DNA of 64,000 nucleotides from Cephalotus follicularis (lineage: Eukaryota > Streptophyta > Magnoliopsida > Oxalidales > Cephalotaceae). A program made the translations under genes and the position numbers. Location of the stretch: the NCBI GenBank assembly GCA_001972305.1, contig BDDD01003352.1, positions 49,789 through 113,788 on the forward strand, given 5' to 3'. A model generated the notes under the pieces. That model made no database searches, was not told the DNA's origin, and worked only from the letters and a program-made list of their open reading frames with translations. This document shows, one piece after another, positions 23,175-33,688 of the stretch; within the stretch, counting starts at the first letter, position 1; each line of letters starts with the position of its first letter.

Positions 23175-24685
23175 TGTTTAGCATAAAAATATGTGATTTT
23201 TAATGAGTTATTTGTTATATTTTTATGCTTGGAATAGACTATTGTGGTTGTGTTTATTTGATTTTCAGGTATTATGTTGATTATTGCGGAATAAGAGAAA
23301 ATGAAGATAAAACGCTATTTTTCGAGTTAAAGTGGTTTGAAGTCAAAAATCGGTTAAATAGTGCAGCCACTTAAGCGAGAGAAGTCAAAATTTAAGGCTC
23401 GGAAGATATTGAATATTGGGCTCATTTTGTTCATTAAATTATTTGGAGCACTTTTAATATTTGGACCGATTTATTCTGAAGCTCCGATGAAAAGATATCA
23501 CAAGAAAAACAAATGTTGAAGCATTTGTTGTCAAGCTGCCACGTGTCACCATGCCATTCGCCAGCAACCATCAAGCTTCATTCCAATTCCTATTCCAATT
23601 TCTGCCGAAGTCTTCACTCATGCGTTACATGCTGCCATCCATCCATCCATGCATCATTCTACATCAGCATCCCATGCCAACTTCAGCATCAGTCTTCCAT
23701 TAGCCCAAGCTTCCACGCGACATCAAAGAAATTCATGCAGCATCAATTAAAACGCCTTAAGTCAGCAATTCCACGATTGCTTCACAGCCCATGCGCGCAA
23801 TACATCAACGTGCGCAAAAGAAAAGGAAAAAAAAGTTTTGCCAAATTTTGATTGCTTTATGCGGGAATAATTGATAAGTAGGAGAATTGTTTTAATAGGT
23901 GCATATATATATTGCATTGCACGGCAGAGAAGATAGAAGACACAACACACAGCCGATGTCCCTTCTTCTTTTTCTTTTAATTTTTTCTCTAGTTTTTCTT
24001 AATGTTTTGTAGCTAGTTTCTTTAGGGTTTTGGGTTAGAACAAAACCTAGATTTTATTGTTTCAATTCCATCAATAAAAATCCTTGAATATTTTATTTGT
24101 TCTTCAATTTTTCTGCCTTCGCACACACTTTGTTTGTCTGATTAAAATCCACACTCATCTTGTCGGTGAAGCTGAAAGTTGGTGAATAAATGGAGCTTAA
24201 TTCAACGGAGTCTACTCATACGATTTGTCGCAACGAACACACTTCGTATAGACCTAGCATGACTACTCATACGTCTTGTCATCACCGCCGCACTCCATAT
24301 CGACCTAGCTGCCGTTGTTTATCAAGGTATGATCGTTCAACTACATGGAAATTGTTCAATACAATCTACGGTGAGTTTCTATACCCTAAACCGCTTTTTA
24401 ATTATATTTTCTCTTAGTTTTTATTCATTGCTTTAATTAGTTTTAATTTACACGCTTTATTTTTAATTATCTTAGTCTGTTATTTTATTTTATTTCTCGT
24501 TTTCAATTGTTTTATTTTACTTTGCATAATTAGGAGTAGTTTTCGATAGTTTATCTCATAAATTGGTATACTTCGCCTAGGTTGGATAAATTACAACTAG
24601 TTTACGTTTCCCTGCGTTCGACCCGTTACTGCATGATCCGTGCACTTTCGGCTATAAATTTTAAAACATTCTTTTTACGTGAACA
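23175..24685 (+). mobile_element. solo LTR inside gypsy A 3' LTR
   Basis: Starts TGTTTAGCAT, ends ACGTGAACA, 1511 bp, flanked on both sides by ATGGA (23170-23174 and 24686-24690). No internal region, so it is a solo LTR. The text CCCTGCGTTCGACCCGTTAC near the right end resembles the 3' ends of some plant gypsy LTRs, and CAATAAAAATCC near 24070 could be a polyadenylation signal, so plus orientation is likely. The family is not identified. It has no GTCGAC array. An open frame at 24190-24417 shows no known motif. Confidence 0.88.
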
Positions 24686-24690
24686 ATGGA

Positions 24691-25210
24691 TTGTATTGAT
24701 GTAGTCACTTGGCATTGTTTTGTATATATTGACGGATATGCATATATACATATATTTCTTGCTTTATATACCATGTATTGCATCACGATGCATTCATTTC
24801 ATGAAATTTATTATCGTTGACCCCAAAATACTTTTATATCTTTCCTACTTAGCCAGTGGATTTGGCTAACCCTATCAATTTCAGATTGATGCAGTGGATC
24901 GATATGGACAAGCGTGGTTTGACCGAAGAGAAGATAAAGTTATATTTTCTTTTGAGAAATGTTTAAATGGATTAATGTATTGAATGAACCGTTTGAAGGT
25001 GATTAAAAATGTTTATATCGTTTCATTGTTGAACTTTAGTAACATGTAGTATGGGATGCATGTTACGTTATTTAAATGCAGCTTATAATTAATGCTTCCG
25101 CAAGATATTATATGATTTGGAAAGTTTTTAATTTTTCCAGTTTTTCGTATAAGTTGAATGCATGTTAATTGACATGACCTCCGGGTCGATTGTGGAAACG
25201 AGGTGTGACA
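24691..25210 (+). repeat. gypsy A 3' LTR, last piece
   Basis: Completes the A LTR up to GGTGTGACA at 25210 and is followed by the GAGGC duplication. It includes the acceptor-like module CTAACCCTATCAATTTCAG near 24866-24885, as in the 5' LTR. Confidence 0.9.
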
Positions 25211-25215
25211 GAGGC

Positions 25216-25503
25216 CTTCTATACTTGGAGGCTAGAACCGTTTCAAAAAAACAAAAGAACCTGTGCTTTCGGAAGCAAGAAGACGCAAAGGAAGCAGGAA
25301 GGAGTCGCTCCAATCATGTGAGTTAATTCCGCCTGCTCCTCCTTATTCATATCAGTATATCTAACTGTATATGTATGCTCAAAGATCCTGTGAGTGAATC
25401 ATATGGCTTTGTAATCATGAAATGATAACGTAATATATATATATATATTAGGTTTGTATGCATCTACATAATTTTATTGTTCAATCGCCATAAGGTTCCA
25501 ACA
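25216..25503 (+). repeat. copia D 3' LTR, last part
   Basis: Resumes copia D's LTR after gypsy A and its right GAGGC, ending GGTTCCAACA at 25503. It contains a short TA microsatellite at 25432-25450. Confidence 0.7.
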
Positions 25504-26859
25504 CCAAGTATGTTCTAAACACACTTGTACTCCCTTCTCTTCTTAATCACATCTAATGTGATAATATGTGATGCACTAAACCGTTGACTAGAACACTTTG
25601 GTTAAGGTGATGCCATCGAAATGACAAATCAAAGTGCTCATGCAAAGTAGTACCTCTAAGATTCTATCCTCTCACCAAGTGACATGAGTCTAAAACATAT
25701 CAACATATCAAAATGAACAGGCAGGACCCTAAAGCTCAGTTTGAAATCCGGTAACAATAAGTTTCCTGGAACTTCCCAAGGTTCTGGTATGACCAAGCTC
25801 ATAGTCCTAGACTATCCCAATTACCTCGGTCTGTTATCTAATAACTATCTGGATCCGTAGAATTAATTCTAAATTAATTTCTACGTCAATTGTGTGAATT
25901 CCAATTAACCGATACTTTCTACTGTCGTCAGCATGTGTACAGTGTTTCCCTGGTCATCCTTAGCTCTGACCGCGGTCTAGGGCATGGATATGTGTCAACC
26001 CTATATGAATCGTGATGAGTATAAATATTGTAACACATTGCGACTATCGGCAGGCCTCCCCAGAGACTTAGTCTCCAGTCTGCAGGCACCGGGTCAGGTT
26101 TTTCAAAGTCATCAATGGACACAGATTGTATAGAGCTACTCACCCACCTACGGGTGTGACGATCCCATATTGCGCACTCGCCCACACTCGAACCTAGATC
26201 CCAAATGACCCAAAGACAAGTCTTTTGCCAGCCCTAGGAGCTTGTTAGGCCAAAAATCAAAGCCATGCAGTACTATGCAATATCAAGCAGCCGTAGAGAT
26301 CTAAGGAACAAAGCAAGTCACATATGGCCTACCAGTTACCTTATAACTATGCACTGCGAACACAGATAGCAATCCTATCAACACAGGTAGGTCTATCGAA
26401 ATAGGTTTCCTATGGTGGGTCTCGTTCAGCGAACATGCTCTAAGCATGCACCCTGTATTAGCCCTAGGCTCTAGCCAAATGGGAATGAGGTATACCATCC
26501 TCCACTGTTGGGATGCGGGCATAATCACGACATGTCTATCCGGTTCTACCATTGCCCTATGTCAATGAACATATGACATGGAACATTTAGTCTAAGAAAG
26601 GGAGTAAGGTAATCACTCTCATTGTCTTTAGGGACGACGTCCAACCCATTCAGCTACAGGGAGACACCGGTGCCTTCAGTCCATATTTAAATCAACTGGA
26701 ACAATAAAAGAAGTTTAGGATAATGCACACTGACATGCCGTAATATATAAAGGAATTTTGCACAAAGTAACATAAAAGGAATCTAAGATTGTTTATATAA
26801 AGTGATTTACATTTACAATGAACCACTTATTTGCTTGCAGGGTCACCCTATACCTAACA
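25504..26859 (-). repeat. copia E1 3' LTR (partial)
   Basis: On the minus strand it starts TGTTAGGTATAGGGTGACC. Its later part (TGGTCATACCAGAAC, TTTCAAACTGAG, GGGTCCTGCCTG) can be followed word by word in the E2 LTR at about 28770-28860. 1356 bp are visible and the end is missing. Confidence 0.82.
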
Positions 26860-26870
26860 ATCTCCCACTT
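26860..26870 (-). other. polypurine tract of copia E1
   Basis: AAGTGGGAGAT on the minus strand, directly before the LTR start. This is the classical copia polypurine tract. Confidence 0.8.
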
Positions 26871-27712
26871 GGCCCGAAAGCCATTAGACCTATAAAAAAA
26901 CCCTATCGCACTCCGGTGTCAATCTAGAACATTGCTCGCTAGAGATTCGGTCAATGGGTCCGCTAAGTTTGCCTCTAAGGTAACCCTCTCCTAATACTAT
27001 GTCTCCCTGCACCACGATATCCTGATCAGGTGATAGCGTCACTGAATATGCTTGGACTTCTGTGAGACTTGGGTTCCTTGACTTGTGCAACGACCCCATC
27101 ATTGACACAATACACCACAACTGGACGACAGATGGAAGGAACCTCAATGAGTTCAGCTATGAACTTACGTATCCAAACAGCGTCCTTAGCGGTGTTCGAG
27201 GCTACAATATATTTTACTTCTGTGGTGGAGTCCGCAGTACTCAATTGTTTTCCACTCCTCCTGCTCACAGCTTCGTGATACAGGATAAACACATATCCCG
27301 AAATTAACTTGTGATCATTCGGATCACTGTCAGTACTGGAATCAGATTAACACTCCAATCTTAACTCACAATCTCCTCTATAGATCAAGTGGATGTCCTG
27401 AGTCTGTCTAAGATACTTTAGGATCCTCTAGACTACATCCTAGTGTTTCTCACCATGATCAGATTGAAATAAGCTGCCACACGTAGGGCATGCGCGACAT
27501 CAGGCCAAGTACATAGTACAACGTAGATGATCGACACTACCGCTGAAGCATAGGGAAGTCTTCTCATTCGTGTCCTCTACTCAGGGGTCTGCGGAGCTAT
27601 TCACTTGGAAAGGTGAATTCCTTGGTAAATTGGTAGTAGGCCACGTTTTGAATTTTCCATACTATAATGCTTTAGCACTTTGTTGATGCACTGGCCTTGG
27701 GAGAGTCCAAGC
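26871..27712 (-). pseudogene. copia E1 pol remnant (end of RT and RNase H)
   Basis: On the minus strand the text runs: SQGQCINKVLK near 27700-27670, LPYASAV (about 27560), the CTWPDVAHAL block (about 27520), then HKLISGYVFILYHEAVSRRSGKQLSTADSTTEVKY (about 27312-27210), WIRKFIAELIEVPSI, VVYCVNDGVVAQVKEPKSH (to about 27050), then degenerate. These are the copia RT end and RNase H motifs in normal order. Several stops and frame changes are present. Upstream pol, integrase and gag are not in the window. Confidence 0.85.
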
Positions 27713-29837
27713 TGTTAGGTATAAGGTGACCTTGCAAGCCACTAGGTGGCTCTTCGTAATTGTAATTCATCGCATGTATACAATCTAGAATTCATTTAAT
27801 GTTACGTTGTGCAAATTTATTCCGTTATGGCATGTCGTGTGTGTATCCCAAACAATAAATGTATTGTCTAAGTTTAATTTTCATATTAACTGTAAGCAAC
27901 CAAGGTGCCCTGATTTGCATAGGGTTAGATGTCGTGCCATGGAGGCTATGAGAACGACTCCCTTACTCCTTTTTGACAAAATGTTCCAAGTCGTTGGTTC
28001 ACTATCTTTGGGCAATAGTAGAACCGGATAGACTTGCCGTAGTTTGGCAGACAAGAATGGATAATGGAGTATCTCATTGCCAATTAGCTAGAGCCAAGGG
28101 CCTATTATGAGGTGCATGCTTAGAGCATGTTCACTGAACTTGACCCACCATAGGAAACCTATATGGATAGTCCTACTTGTGCCAATAGGATTCCTATCTA
28201 TGTCAGTAGTGTATAGTCACTAGGTGACTAGCAGGCAAACTTGACCTGCGCTGTTCCTTAGACCTGAACGACTGCTTGACTCTGCGTAGCAACTACATGG
28301 CTTTGATTTCTGGCTTACCTAGCTCTGTGAGTTGGCAAACGGCTTATCTTTGGGTCATGTGGAAGCTACGTGCTAGTGTATGCGAGTGCGCAATGTGGAA
28401 TCATCACACATGTAGGCAGGGTGACCAGCTCTATACTTTCTGTGTCCATTGTAGAGTTTGAGAAACATGGCCAGGTGCCGGTGGACTGGAAACTAGGTTT
28501 CTGGGGAGGTCCACCGATAGTCGTAATTGGTACCAAATTTATAGTCATCGTAGTTTTCATATAGGGTGACACATATACATACCCTAGACTGTGATCGGAG
28601 CCAAGCATGATGAGCGAAACACTACACACACGCTGACAACAGTAGAAAGTATTGGTTAATTGGAATTCGGACGATCACTATGGAATGTAATGTAGAGATT
28701 AACTCCACGGAACCAAAAAGGAAAATATTAGGTATTTTTTGGGGATTTTTGGATGGTCTAGGACCAATGGATTAGTCATACCAGAACTCAGGGATATTCG
28801 AAGAATCAATCATTGAATAGAATTTCAAACTAAGCACTAGGGCCCTGCCTGATCACTGGTGTGAATGACATGTGCTAGGTAGATGTTGATAGGGGGAGGA
28901 TAGTACCTGGAGGTATTACCGAGAGAAAAGTATTTTGATTAGCTAAGAGCTACATCATAGTCAAAATACTCTAGTTTTGGCTGAGTGTTGTTATTGTGAA
29001 ATATTGGATATGTGATTGGAGAAAATATTTGTTGCACACATATTAGGCCAATTCTAAGAGTATAAGAATTTTGTCCAAGCACAATATGCTAAGTCTATGG
29101 CAGACTTAATTTTGTCTTCTAATGAAGGCATGATGATTGGTGAATTAAATGCAAGCATGCTTGGAGGCGTGTAAGCTAATGGGAGTAGGACTCATGAACT
29201 GGTCAGACAGGGTCTTGCGAGTTGGTGGGAATGAAAAGAGAGGTCGAGTGTTAGAGACTCAACTCCCACTCTAAGATATATGCACTCGTGTTTCTCCTTT
29301 AAGGCCACAGTTGCTCTTTCCTTGTGTTTAGAGAAACAAAGAAAAGAGAGAAAGCATAGAGCTTCCAGAAAAATTCTGAAACACACTCATCTCCTCTCGC
29401 ACCTCTTTTGGTCATTATAGGTGGGGGACTGTTACATCCAGTAGCATTCCTTTATCTATCTTGATCTCAAGTTTAGTTGGAACTCATCTTGCATTCTAGA
29501 CCTCTTGGAATCATCATAGTCCAAGGAAGGTCTTACATAGTATGTAGTTGTTAGTTCCGACAATTGGTTTTGATTGTTAGGAAATAAGACCTTTCTAGTC
29601 TACCTTTGGAGACGTTACATCGGAGCATTGGAGCTTGGATATAACAGATCATGGAGCTCGCAGAGGACCTAGAGTTTAGAGGGAGATCTAGAAGGAAGAA
29701 GCCATCGGTTTAGGTAATGGATTCTTCTTCTTTGCTTTTACCTTAAAGGTTGTTGTTTGTTTTGTCGGCCAATCAGAGATCCCTATGTGCGCATGGATGT
29801 TTACGGACATAGATATTCCACACTGCCTTTTGCTTAG
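27713..29837 (+). repeat. copia E2 5' LTR, first part
   Basis: Starts TGTTAGGTATAAGGTGACC. It runs to the insertion point of gypsy B; the last five bases CTTAG (29833-29837) are B's left target duplication. Short open frames inside show no family motif. Total LTR length with the last part is about 2.2 kb, long for copia. Confidence 0.8.
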
Positions 29838-32190
29838 TGTAATAACCGCCAATTTTAATTCAATGTAAATTGTACGATCAATGAATAAATATACATTGAG
29901 TTGGCATTAATGCTTAATTGCCCTTTCAAATTGAGCTAATTGTTGTTATTAAATTTTATTTGAGGGCTTAATTGAATGAAAATTGGAAGAGTTGAATTAA
30001 ATTGGAAATGGACTTAAGGAATTAAATAAATAATTTGGCGCTAACCAACGATGCCTAAACACCCAAAGCAGCAGCGCTTTGTGGGATAACCATCAACGCC
30101 TTGATTACACCGTCGATGCTTTGGGCATTAATACGTGTAGATTGAAAAGGCTTGAGTGCGTACATGGCGGGATATAACGTTGGGAAAACCGTCAACGCCA
30201 AGTATCACACCGTCAACGCTTTGTGCAATGACAGATGTTTATTGCAGGCAACTAACATAGAGTGGAGTCATGCAACAATGTTTTAAAATGGACAACTGTT
30301 AAGAACGTGTCAATCATTGCCTAAACGCATCACCAGCTGTGTAACAAGCAATAGTGGTGTCTTGCATGTGTCTTGAACCTGCAAACCCGCAGAATCAGGA
30401 AAGGAAAGACAAAAAGAGAAGATAGAACACATTGGAGAGAGAGGTAGGAGAAAAACGCCAGGAGCTTGAGTTAAGAGAGTGATGAATCACTGGTACGAAT
30501 TATCCATTTATATTAGCTGATGAGTGATAGAAAGTAGTGTTGTAAACACTTGAGAGAGAAGAAAACGTATTGGGCAGCAGCTGTTTGCAAGTTGAGGCAG
30601 GGAGTTATAAGGTGGAATTAGGAGCTCAAATGAACTGGTAAGCTTCTAGCTCGACATACGTTACGGGTGTATGGATAAACAAGTCTAGGTATGTGTAAAT
30701 ACGTGCATGTAACTGCTGTTAACATGCAACTCTTGGATTAGATTTCTAGAACTTTTCATGTTGAGGTTGAAGAGTTCAAAGTGAGTTTGAGGCTTGGGAT
30801 ATCACTGGTAAGTTTCTGGGGCAATTTCAATGTTGGTATCGTAGCTAATCAACCATATATAGCTAATGAGTCGTTTTATAATTGATGGTTAACATGTAAA
30901 CATAGATTGAATTCCTGGATTATAAAGATTGAGGTGAAATTGAAGAACATTGGAGTTAAAGGTGCATAATCAATTCAAATTGATTCTGGGATTGCTAATT
31001 GAGGTAGGGGTTTTGACATGATTTTGAACATATAGTTTGTATATCATGTCTAGATAGTTGCTATATGATTGCATGTTGATTTAGAAGTGAATTGGCTATG
31101 AATTGTGTATGCTCTGTTCTTGATTGTTCTTCTTGAAATTGCCTCACGCCATAAAGCGACGACGCTGTGAATGTAACAGCCGATGCTTTTGGCTTAAATG
31201 TCGACGCTTTAGAGATAAGCGGCAACGCTTTACCCTACACTGTCAACACTTTAGGGTACTATTTTGATTAATCGTACACAATTACACTAATTTTTAATTG
31301 GGGATGATTTCCAAAATCAACCTCTGCAATGTGTAATTGAATTATAGGACTGAACGGCTTGCATGTTGTTATTGAATGGATTGAAGTGTGAATTGAACAT
31401 GCTCTATTTTTGTTGAATTGTCTAGACACTAGAAACCGTCGAAAACTTGGAATAAACCTTTGAGGGTTAGGATAAAGTGTTGAAGGTTAAAATAAAGTGT
31501 TGAAGGTTAGGACAAACTGTTGACGCTTAATACAAAACAAACCTTCGAAGGTTAGGACAAACCTTCGAAGCTTAGTACAATTAATACAAAACAAACCTTT
31601 GAAGGTTAGGACAAACCTTCGAAGCTTAGTACAATTAATACAGAACAAACTGTTGATGCTTAATGCAAACTGTCAATGGTTAAGGACAAACTTTTGACTC
31701 TTGATATAAACTGTTAACGGCTAAGGAAAACTGACAACGGTTAAAGACATTGTCAGCTTCTGAGGGGAAAACAGTACTGAGATTGGATGGTATCTAACTG
31801 TTATGCTTGAAAAACATGAATTCATATTGGATTACTGGATTCATACTTCTAAGGATGCATTGAACCGATTATGTGCTCTTACTGTTCCAGATTGAAGAGA
31901 AGGATTGCAAGTGCTGCTGAAGCTTTATTGGAGAGCTTCTATTTTGAATAAGGTTGTTACATTGAGATGTTAAGTTGTATTGTAATAATCATACTCCATT
32001 ATGTTATTTTTACATTTACAATATGTAAATTATAACATTGATTGGTAAAAAATTAAGCATGTAGTATGGGCTGCATGCGGGTATTTTGAATAATTCAGTA
32101 TTATAAATGCTTCCGCGAACATTAAGGAATTTTCTTTGATTTGATAAATGCTGACCATATATGTTGTTAATGGAAAATTGGGGTGTGGCA
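29838..32190 (+). repeat. gypsy B 5' LTR (internally deleted)
   Basis: Starts TGTAATAACCGCC, ends GGTGTGGCA. GTCGAC-type clusters at about 30045-30220 and 31145-31260. A further array at 31430-31750 mixes AACCTTCGAAGGTT and AACTGTCAACGGTTAA forms. GAG/GTAGGG is at 31001-31009. A TATA-like TTATATTAGCTGATGA is at 30508. Compared with the 3' LTR it lacks the segment equivalent to about 35753-36560. Confidence 0.88.
31532..31639 (+). repeat. 54-bp tandem repeat with TTCGAA palindromes (B 5' LTR)
   Basis: Two copies of 54 bp starting ACAAAACAAACCTT (31532 and 31586), with a partial third from 31640. Each holds AACCTTCGAAGGTT-like and CCTTCGAAGCTT-like palindromes. The same array is present in the 3' LTR at about 35395-35505. 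Confidence 0.85.
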
Positions 32191-32193
32191 ACA

Positions 32194-32205
32194 TGGTATC
32201 AGAGC
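32194..32205 (+). other. primer-binding site, element B
   Basis: TGGTATCAGAGC, exact, three bases after the LTR end. Confidence 0.9.
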
Positions 32206-32336
32206 TTATTTTTAAATAAGCTATCGCTGGGATAAGTTCCTTGGCAAGTAAGTATATTGTCTGCTAAAAGGAAATTTTCTTAGCAATTAAGTGACTTGTT
32301 TCTTGATGATCTTATCCTCTCCTTATAGGAAACAAA

Positions 32337-33242
32337 ATGGAAGGGAGAAGAGGGCGTGTAAGGTCTCGAGCCATGGATGAAAATGTTCTGAAGGAAGCGA
32401 ATGATGGGGGTAACCCGATGGATTGTATAGCCGATTTTATCCAGCAGCAGATGACTGCCAATGCAGCTCAGATGGAGGAGATGCAACGATTGCACGCTCA
32501 AGTACAGCAGGCTAGACAACCTTCAAAACAGTCTCGACAGACTGCTACTCATGGTACTCTTAATCAGGGGACTCATGCGAGAATTAAAGCCTTTTCTCAC
32601 TATGACCGTAAAAGCCATCGGCTACAGGATTGTTGGTTGAAAAATGAGTTATGCATGAAGTGCTGAGCATCAGACCATTTTTTGATTGATTTCCCAAATA
32701 GGCGAATTACTTCTCGTTCCCGAACTCCTAAGCGAAGCAGCAAACATAGTTTTTGAGGGTGTAGTCAAACCATAATGAAAGTAAGTGTTGGACGCAAGCT
32801 GAGAAGTGCCTGTAGTGTGGGGCATCTGACCATAGAATGAGAGGTTGTCTGAAGGGCCAGAAAACCACGTTTACTACACCTACTGGTAGTAGCGGTGCTA
32901 CAACTGGATCTTCACAGCGGAAGGATACTGGAAAAAGAATCATGCAAGGTAAAGGTATACTTATCTAAGGAAGATATAACTGATATGAAGTATATAATTG
33001 CTCGTGTATAGACTGACCCTATAGCCACATACTCATTCATTTCATCATGTTTTTTGTATGACTTGCATTGTGTTACTGTTTGTTTGCCATATGTATTGGA
33101 GGTGAATACCCCAACTAGTGATTGCTTGCTGACCGATGCGATAATAGATAGTGAGATCATGATACCTAGGATTCAACTATTCGCTGGTTTGATTGTTTTG
33201 CCTATCCAAGATTTTGAGGTTATCTTGGAAATGAATGAATTA
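32337..33242 (+). pseudogene. gypsy B gag-protease remnant
   Basis: Starts MEGRRGRVRSRAMDEN at the ATG at 32337. The N-terminal part (MDCIADFIQQQMTANAAQME) is parallel to gag of A and C. The main Gag domain is missing: after about residue 60 the text jumps to knuckle-like remnants (CWLKNELCMKC near 32626-32664; a second degenerate one near 32811-32850). A protease remnant follows (DLHCVTVCLPYVLEV, then LIVLPIQDFEVILEMN near 33190-33240). Frame changes and stops interrupt it throughout. It has no coding capacity beyond a short gag start. Confidence 0.8.
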
Positions 33243-33675
33243 TGATTGAAGGGTTGTTATCAAATGGATTGGATCGAAAGGTTAGGGATTGTGCGGTTAC
33301 GGATAGAACGATTATGGATAGGATGGTATGGATTGATATGTTGTTCATTAATGATTGGGTACTAGTGGAATGTTAGGATGATGCATAATTGTTGATTACC
33401 TGACTTAAGGAATTTTGTGCGGGTATTATGGTGGCCGACTATATGGATCAGAATAAATGAGTGGTAGATTGAGTGAATCCACAGGCATAATTGTTGACGA
33501 AGTGGGGTTAGTATCGAATGATGGTTGACCGATTTAATGAATGATCGAACGAATGATCAAGTGAATGATTGAATGATCGATTGGAAGGTTAAGTCAATAA
33601 CTGACCGGTGAGATGATAGCAATATTCCCACATTGTTCGGAATGTAAATGCTAAATTCGAAGACGAATTTTCTAT
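33243..33675 (+). other. degenerate internal region of element B
   Basis: No RT, RNase H or integrase motif is seen. The region is rich in repeated words such as GGATTG, GAATGATCGA and TGATTG. Only the last bases (CCCACATTGTTCGGAATG near 33630-33647, then CGAAGACGAATTTTC) match the end of pol and the pre-LTR sequence of elements C and A. It looks like a filler left by the pol deletion. Confidence 0.65.
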
Positions 33676-33688
33676 AAGGAGGGGAGAA
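33676..33688 (+). other. polypurine tract of element B
   Basis: AAGGAGGGGAGAA directly before the 3' LTR at 33689. Confidence 0.85.

Larger units (their letters stand above)
2669..25210 (+). mobile_element. Ty3/gypsy element A (Tekay/Del-like), with nested insertions
   Basis: A complete but dead gypsy element: 5' LTR 2669-5230, primer-binding site 5235-5246, gag-pol 5343-9861, polypurine tract, and a 3' LTR in three pieces (9896-11466, 22778-23174, 24691-25210). The 5-bp duplication GAGGC flanks it (2664-2668 and 25211-25215). The LTR pieces add up to about 2.49 kb against 2.56 kb for the intact 5' LTR. The gag-pol order (PR-RT-RNase H-integrase) and the chromodomain-like C-terminus ending MRERYPHLF point to the Tekay/Del chromoviruses. 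The coding region carries more than a dozen in-frame stops. Confidence 0.92.
771..25503 (+). mobile_element. Ty1/copia element D, 3' part (host of element A)
   Basis: Only the 3' end of this element is in the window: the end of the RNase H domain (771-1136), a polypurine tract (1165-1173) and a 3' LTR running 1175-2668 and 25216-25503. Gypsy element A (2669-25210) splits the LTR. The LTR ends CCAACA at 25503, followed by CCAAG, which would be its right target duplication. The left copy would be upstream of the window. To the right lies a minus-strand LTR of copia E1, so D probably inserted into that LTR. The copia lineage is not resolved. Confidence 0.75.
25504..27712 (-). mobile_element. copia element E1 (minus), 3' part
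   Basis: On the minus strand: pol remnant (27712 down to 26871), polypurine tract (26870-26860) and 3' LTR from 26859 leftwards. Copia D cuts off the LTR on the left, so its end would lie upstream of the window if D is nested. Plus-strand element E2 of the same family cuts the pol at 27713. E1 is thus the oldest layer visible here. Alternatively, E1 and E2 could be two halves of one rearranged element, but their LTR starts differ too much for that to be likely. Confidence 0.78.

Noticed and set aside
24190..24417. 75-codon open frame in the solo LTR at 23175
   Set aside because: No known domain, biased His/Thr/Arg composition, and located in an LTR.
25432..25450. TA, AT and AG runs (also 42693-42711, 45797-45819) as functional sites
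   Set aside because: They are ordinary microsatellites without conserved position between copies.
31870..31900. The B 5' LTR deletion as a spliced-out intron copied back into DNA
   Set aside because: The right side ends at an AG, but the left breakpoint has no GT donor, and the GAG/GTAGGG site upstream is retained.
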